DNA from: Petrolisthes cinctipes
Lineage: Eukaryota; Arthropoda; Malacostraca; Decapoda; Porcellanidae
NCBI GenBank assembly: GCA_033782935.1
Contig: JAWQEG010000004.1
Span: 1,984,001-2,048,000 of the forward strand
DNA length: 64,000 nt
Direction of reading: 5' to 3'
Within the stretch, counting starts at the first letter, position 1, and every line of letters starts with the position of its first letter. The translations under genes were made by a program, and so were the position numbers. The notes beneath the pieces were generated by a model. That model was not told the DNA's origin. It did not search any database and worked only from the letters and a program-made list of their open reading frames with translations. Below, piece by piece: positions 61,342 through 64,000 of this stretch.

Positions 61342-64000
61342 GCTAAAAATCGATATTTTAGGTGCCCAAAAGTCGATATGTGCATTCATCTTCATTACCT
61401 GTTTATATCTCAAATTCAGGCTCAAACCACCCGAAAATTCGATATTTTTAGGTCCCAGAAGCGATCTGTACATGCCTACTCCGTGTTAGAGTATTTTCAA
61501 AATACAGGCCCAAAACATGCTGAAAATCGATATTTTATGTGCCCAAAGTCAATATGTGCATGCATTTTCTCTACCCGTTTATATCTCAAATTCAGGCTCA
61601 AAACACTCAAAAATTCCATATTTTGGGGTCCTTGAAACAATCTGTACATGCCTACTCAGTGCTAGAATATTTTCAAAATATAGGCCCAAAACATGCTAAA
61701 AATCGATATTTTAGGTGCCCTAACTCGATATCTCAAATTCAGGCCCAAAATAACTGAAAATTCGATATTTTGGGGTCCCAGAAGTGATCTGTACATGCCT
61801 ACTCCGTGTTAGAGTATTTTCAAAATACAGGCCCAAAACATACAGAAAATCGATATTTTAGGTACCCAAAAGTCGATATGTGCATGCATCTTCTGTACCC
61901 GTTTATATCTCAAATTCAGGCCCCAGACACCCGAAAATTTTATATTTTGGGGTCCCAAAAGCAATCTGTACATGCCTACTCAGATACAGGCCCAAAACAT
62001 GCTGAAAATCGATATTTTAGGTGCCCAAAGTCAATATGTGCATGCATTTTCTCTACCAGTTTATATCTTAAATTCAGGCTCAAAACACCCGAAAATTCGA
62101 AATTTTGGGGTCCCAGAAGCGATCTGTACATGCCTACTCCGTGTTAGAATGTTTTCAAAATATAGGCTGAAAACATGCTAAAAATCGATATTTTAAGTGT
62201 CCAAAGTCGATATGTGCATGCATCTTCTGTACCCGTTTATATCTCAAATTCAGGCTCAAAACACCCGAAAATTCGGTATTTTTGGGTCCTAGAAGCGATC
62301 TGTACATGCCTACTCCTAGTAAGAGTATTTTCAAAATACAGGCCTAAAACATACTGAAAATCGATATTTTAGGTGCCCAAAGTCAATATGTGCATGCATG
62401 TTCTGTACCCGTTTATATCTCAAATTCAGGCTCAAAACACCCGAAAATTCGATATTTTGGGATCCCAGAAGTGATCTGTACATGCCTACTCCGTGTTAGA
62501 GTATTTTCAAAATACAGGGCCAAAACATACAGAAAATCGATATTTTAGGTACCCAAAAGTCGATATGTGCATGAATCTTCTGTACCCGTTTATATCTCAA
62601 ATTCAGGCCCCAGACACCCGAAAATTCTATATTTTGGGGTCCCAAAAGAAATCTGTACATGCCTACTCAGATACAGGCCCAAAACATGCTGAAAATCGAT
62701 ATTTTAGGTGCCCAAAGTCAATATGTGCATGCATTTTCTCTACCCGTTTATATCTCAAATTCAGGCTCATAACACACGAAAATTCGATATTTTGGGGTCC
62801 CAGAAGCGATCTGTACATGCCTACTCCGTGTTAGAATGTTTTCAAAATATAGGCTGAAAACATGCTAAAAATCGATATTTTAATTGTCCAAAGTCGATAT
62901 GTGCATGCATCTTCTATACCCGTTTATATCTCAAATTCAGGCTCAAAACACCCGAAAATTCGGTATTTTTGGGTCCTAGAAGCGATCTGTACATGCCTAC
63001 TCCTAGTTAGAGTATTTTCAAAATACAGGCCCAAAACATACTTAAAATCGATATTTTAGGTGCCCAAAGTCAATATGTGCATGCATCTTCAGTACCCGTT
63101 TATATTTCAAATTCAGGCTCAAAACACCCGAATATTCGATATTTTGGGGTCCAAGAAGCGATCTGTACATGCCTACTCAGAACTAGAATATTTTCAAAAT
63201 ATAGGCCCAAAACATGCTAAAAATTGATATTTTAGGTGCCCAAAGTATATATCTCCAATTCAGGCCCAAAACACCCGAAAATTCGATATTTTGGGGTCCC
63301 AGAAGCGATCAGTACATGCCTACTCCGTGTTAGAGTATTTTTAAGATACAGGCCCAAAACATACAGAAAATCGATATTTTAGGTACCCAAAAGTCGATAT
63401 GTGCATGAATCTTCTGTACCCGTTTATATCTCAAACTCAGGCCCCAGACACCCGAAAATTCTATATTTTTGGGTCCCAGAAGCGATCTGTACATGCCTAG
63501 TCAGATACAGGCCCAAAACATGCTGAAAATCGATATTTTAGGTGCCCAAAGTCAATATGTGCATGCATTTTCTCTACCCGTTTATATCTCAAATTCAGGC
63601 TCAAAATGCCCAAAATTCTATATTTTGGGGTCCCAGAAGCGATCTGTACATGCCTACTCAGTGCTAGAATATTTTCAAAATATAGGCCCAAAACATGCTA
63701 AAATCGATATTTCAGGTGAAAAAGTCGATATCTCAAATTCAGGCCTAAAACAACCGAAAATTCGATATTTTGGGGTCCCAGAAGTGATCTGTACATGCCT
63801 ACTCCTTGTTAGAGTATTTTCAAAATACAGGCCCAAAACATACAGGAAATCGATATTTTAGGTGCCCAAAAGTCGATATGTGCATGCATCTTCTGTACCC
63901 GTTTATATCTTAAATTCAGGCTCGAAGCACCCAAAAATTCGATATTTTGGGGTCCCAGAAGCGATCTGTACATGCCTACTCTGATACAGGCCCAAAACAT
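61182..64000 (+). repeat. 4329-bp unit, copy 2, running off the window
   Basis: Monomer starts: 61182E, 61342, 61519, 61695S, 61842D, 62001, 62177, 62353, 62529D, 62688, 62864, 63040, 63216S, 63363D, 63522, 63697S, 63842D. The offset to copy 1 is 4329 through 62353, then 4327 because 57848 has an extra A twice. The D monomer 63842-64000 ends exactly at the window edge. Confidence 0.9.

Larger units (their letters stand above)
1..64000. repeat. Continuous head-to-tail satellite DNA array, ~176-bp monomer
   Basis: The window divides into about 380 adjoining monomers with no leftover sequence: about 257 full-length (175-178 bp), 73 S (mostly 147 bp), 46 D (158/159 bp) and 4 E (160 bp). All point the same way. 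The majority monomer is about 39% GC. Landmarks in order are AAATCGATATTTT, GTGCCCAAAGTCGATATG, GCATGCATCTTCTG, TACCCGTTTATATCTC, TCAAAACACCCGAAAATTCG, GGGGTCCCAGAAGCGATC, TGTACATGCCTACTC and TTTTCAAAATATAGGCCC. No stretch over 300 bases is free of it. No inverted monomer, transposon end, LTR, telomeric repeat or gene was seen on either strand. Counts are by hand and may be off by one or two. Centromeric or pericentromeric origin is inferred from length, tandem order and higher-order structure, not shown. Confidence 0.98.

Noticed and set aside
1..64000. CRISPR array
   Set aside because: Repeats are directly adjoining 147-177 bp units with no unique spacers, and nothing resembling cas genes is present.
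1..64000. Tandemly repeated RNA genes (5S rRNA, tRNA, snRNA clusters)
   Set aside because: No internal promoter boxes, tRNA cloverleaf or 5S-like sequence was seen in the monomer, and there is no consistent T-run terminator.
1..64000. Telomeric or subtelomeric short repeats
   Set aside because: No run of TTAGGG, TTTAGGG or similar was found. GGGTCCC and TTTAGG occur only as single motifs inside each monomer.

Overview
The whole 64 kb is one uninterrupted head-to-tail satellite DNA array. I see no gene, RNA gene, transposon, CRISPR array or non-repeat gap. I split the sequence by hand into about 380 consecutive monomers from base 5 to base 64000, all in the same orientation. Bases 1-4 are the tail of a preceding monomer, and the last monomer ends at the window edge, so the array continues both ways. 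This points to a eukaryote and to long-read assembly of centromeric, pericentromeric or other heterochromatic DNA. The species cannot be named from this window. Both half-repeats carry a CAAAA motif of the kind often noted in plant satellites, and the variants at CpG sites look like decay of methylated cytosine. Both fit a CpG-methylating host but prove nothing about taxonomy.

Monomer types: full-length 176/177 bp (about 257 copies); S, 147 bp, with an exact 29-bp deletion (73); D, 158/159 bp, with an exact 18-bp deletion (46); E, 160 bp, with a 16-bp deletion (4). S and D never occur in the same monomer. The 176-bp monomer is itself an old dimer of two 88-bp halves (A and B) that align without gaps at about 68% identity. 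Coordinates below start each monomer at the gct (or act) that follows acat.

Layout: 5-2502 mixed monomers; 2503-5877 a 10-monomer, 1.69-kb unit present twice in tandem; 5878-7435 mixed; 7436-36.2 kb a super-repeat family whose starting marker occurs five times (near 7.4, 17.9, 22.5, 27.7 and 31.3 kb). Inside this family are a perfect-looking 6-monomer, 1030-bp higher-order repeat (HOR, 9449-12862) and a 6-monomer, about 1.01-kb HOR (13375-17594). A 4575-bp, 27-monomer unit begins at 17949 and repeats at 22524. At 34491-38423 there is a 2040-bp tandem duplication. From 38.4 to 64 kb the monomers are more diverged, with long-range duplications at offsets of 2520, 2864, 3339, 4692 and 4329 bp and a subfamily (53-64 kb) marked by acatacag at the monomer junction.

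There are no genes to work together. The biology is array evolution: small deletions made new monomer types, these combined into multi-monomer units, and unequal exchange amplified and homogenised those units most strongly between about 8 and 38 kb. The many open reading frames (longest about 267 codons) follow from the repeat and I treat none as a gene.
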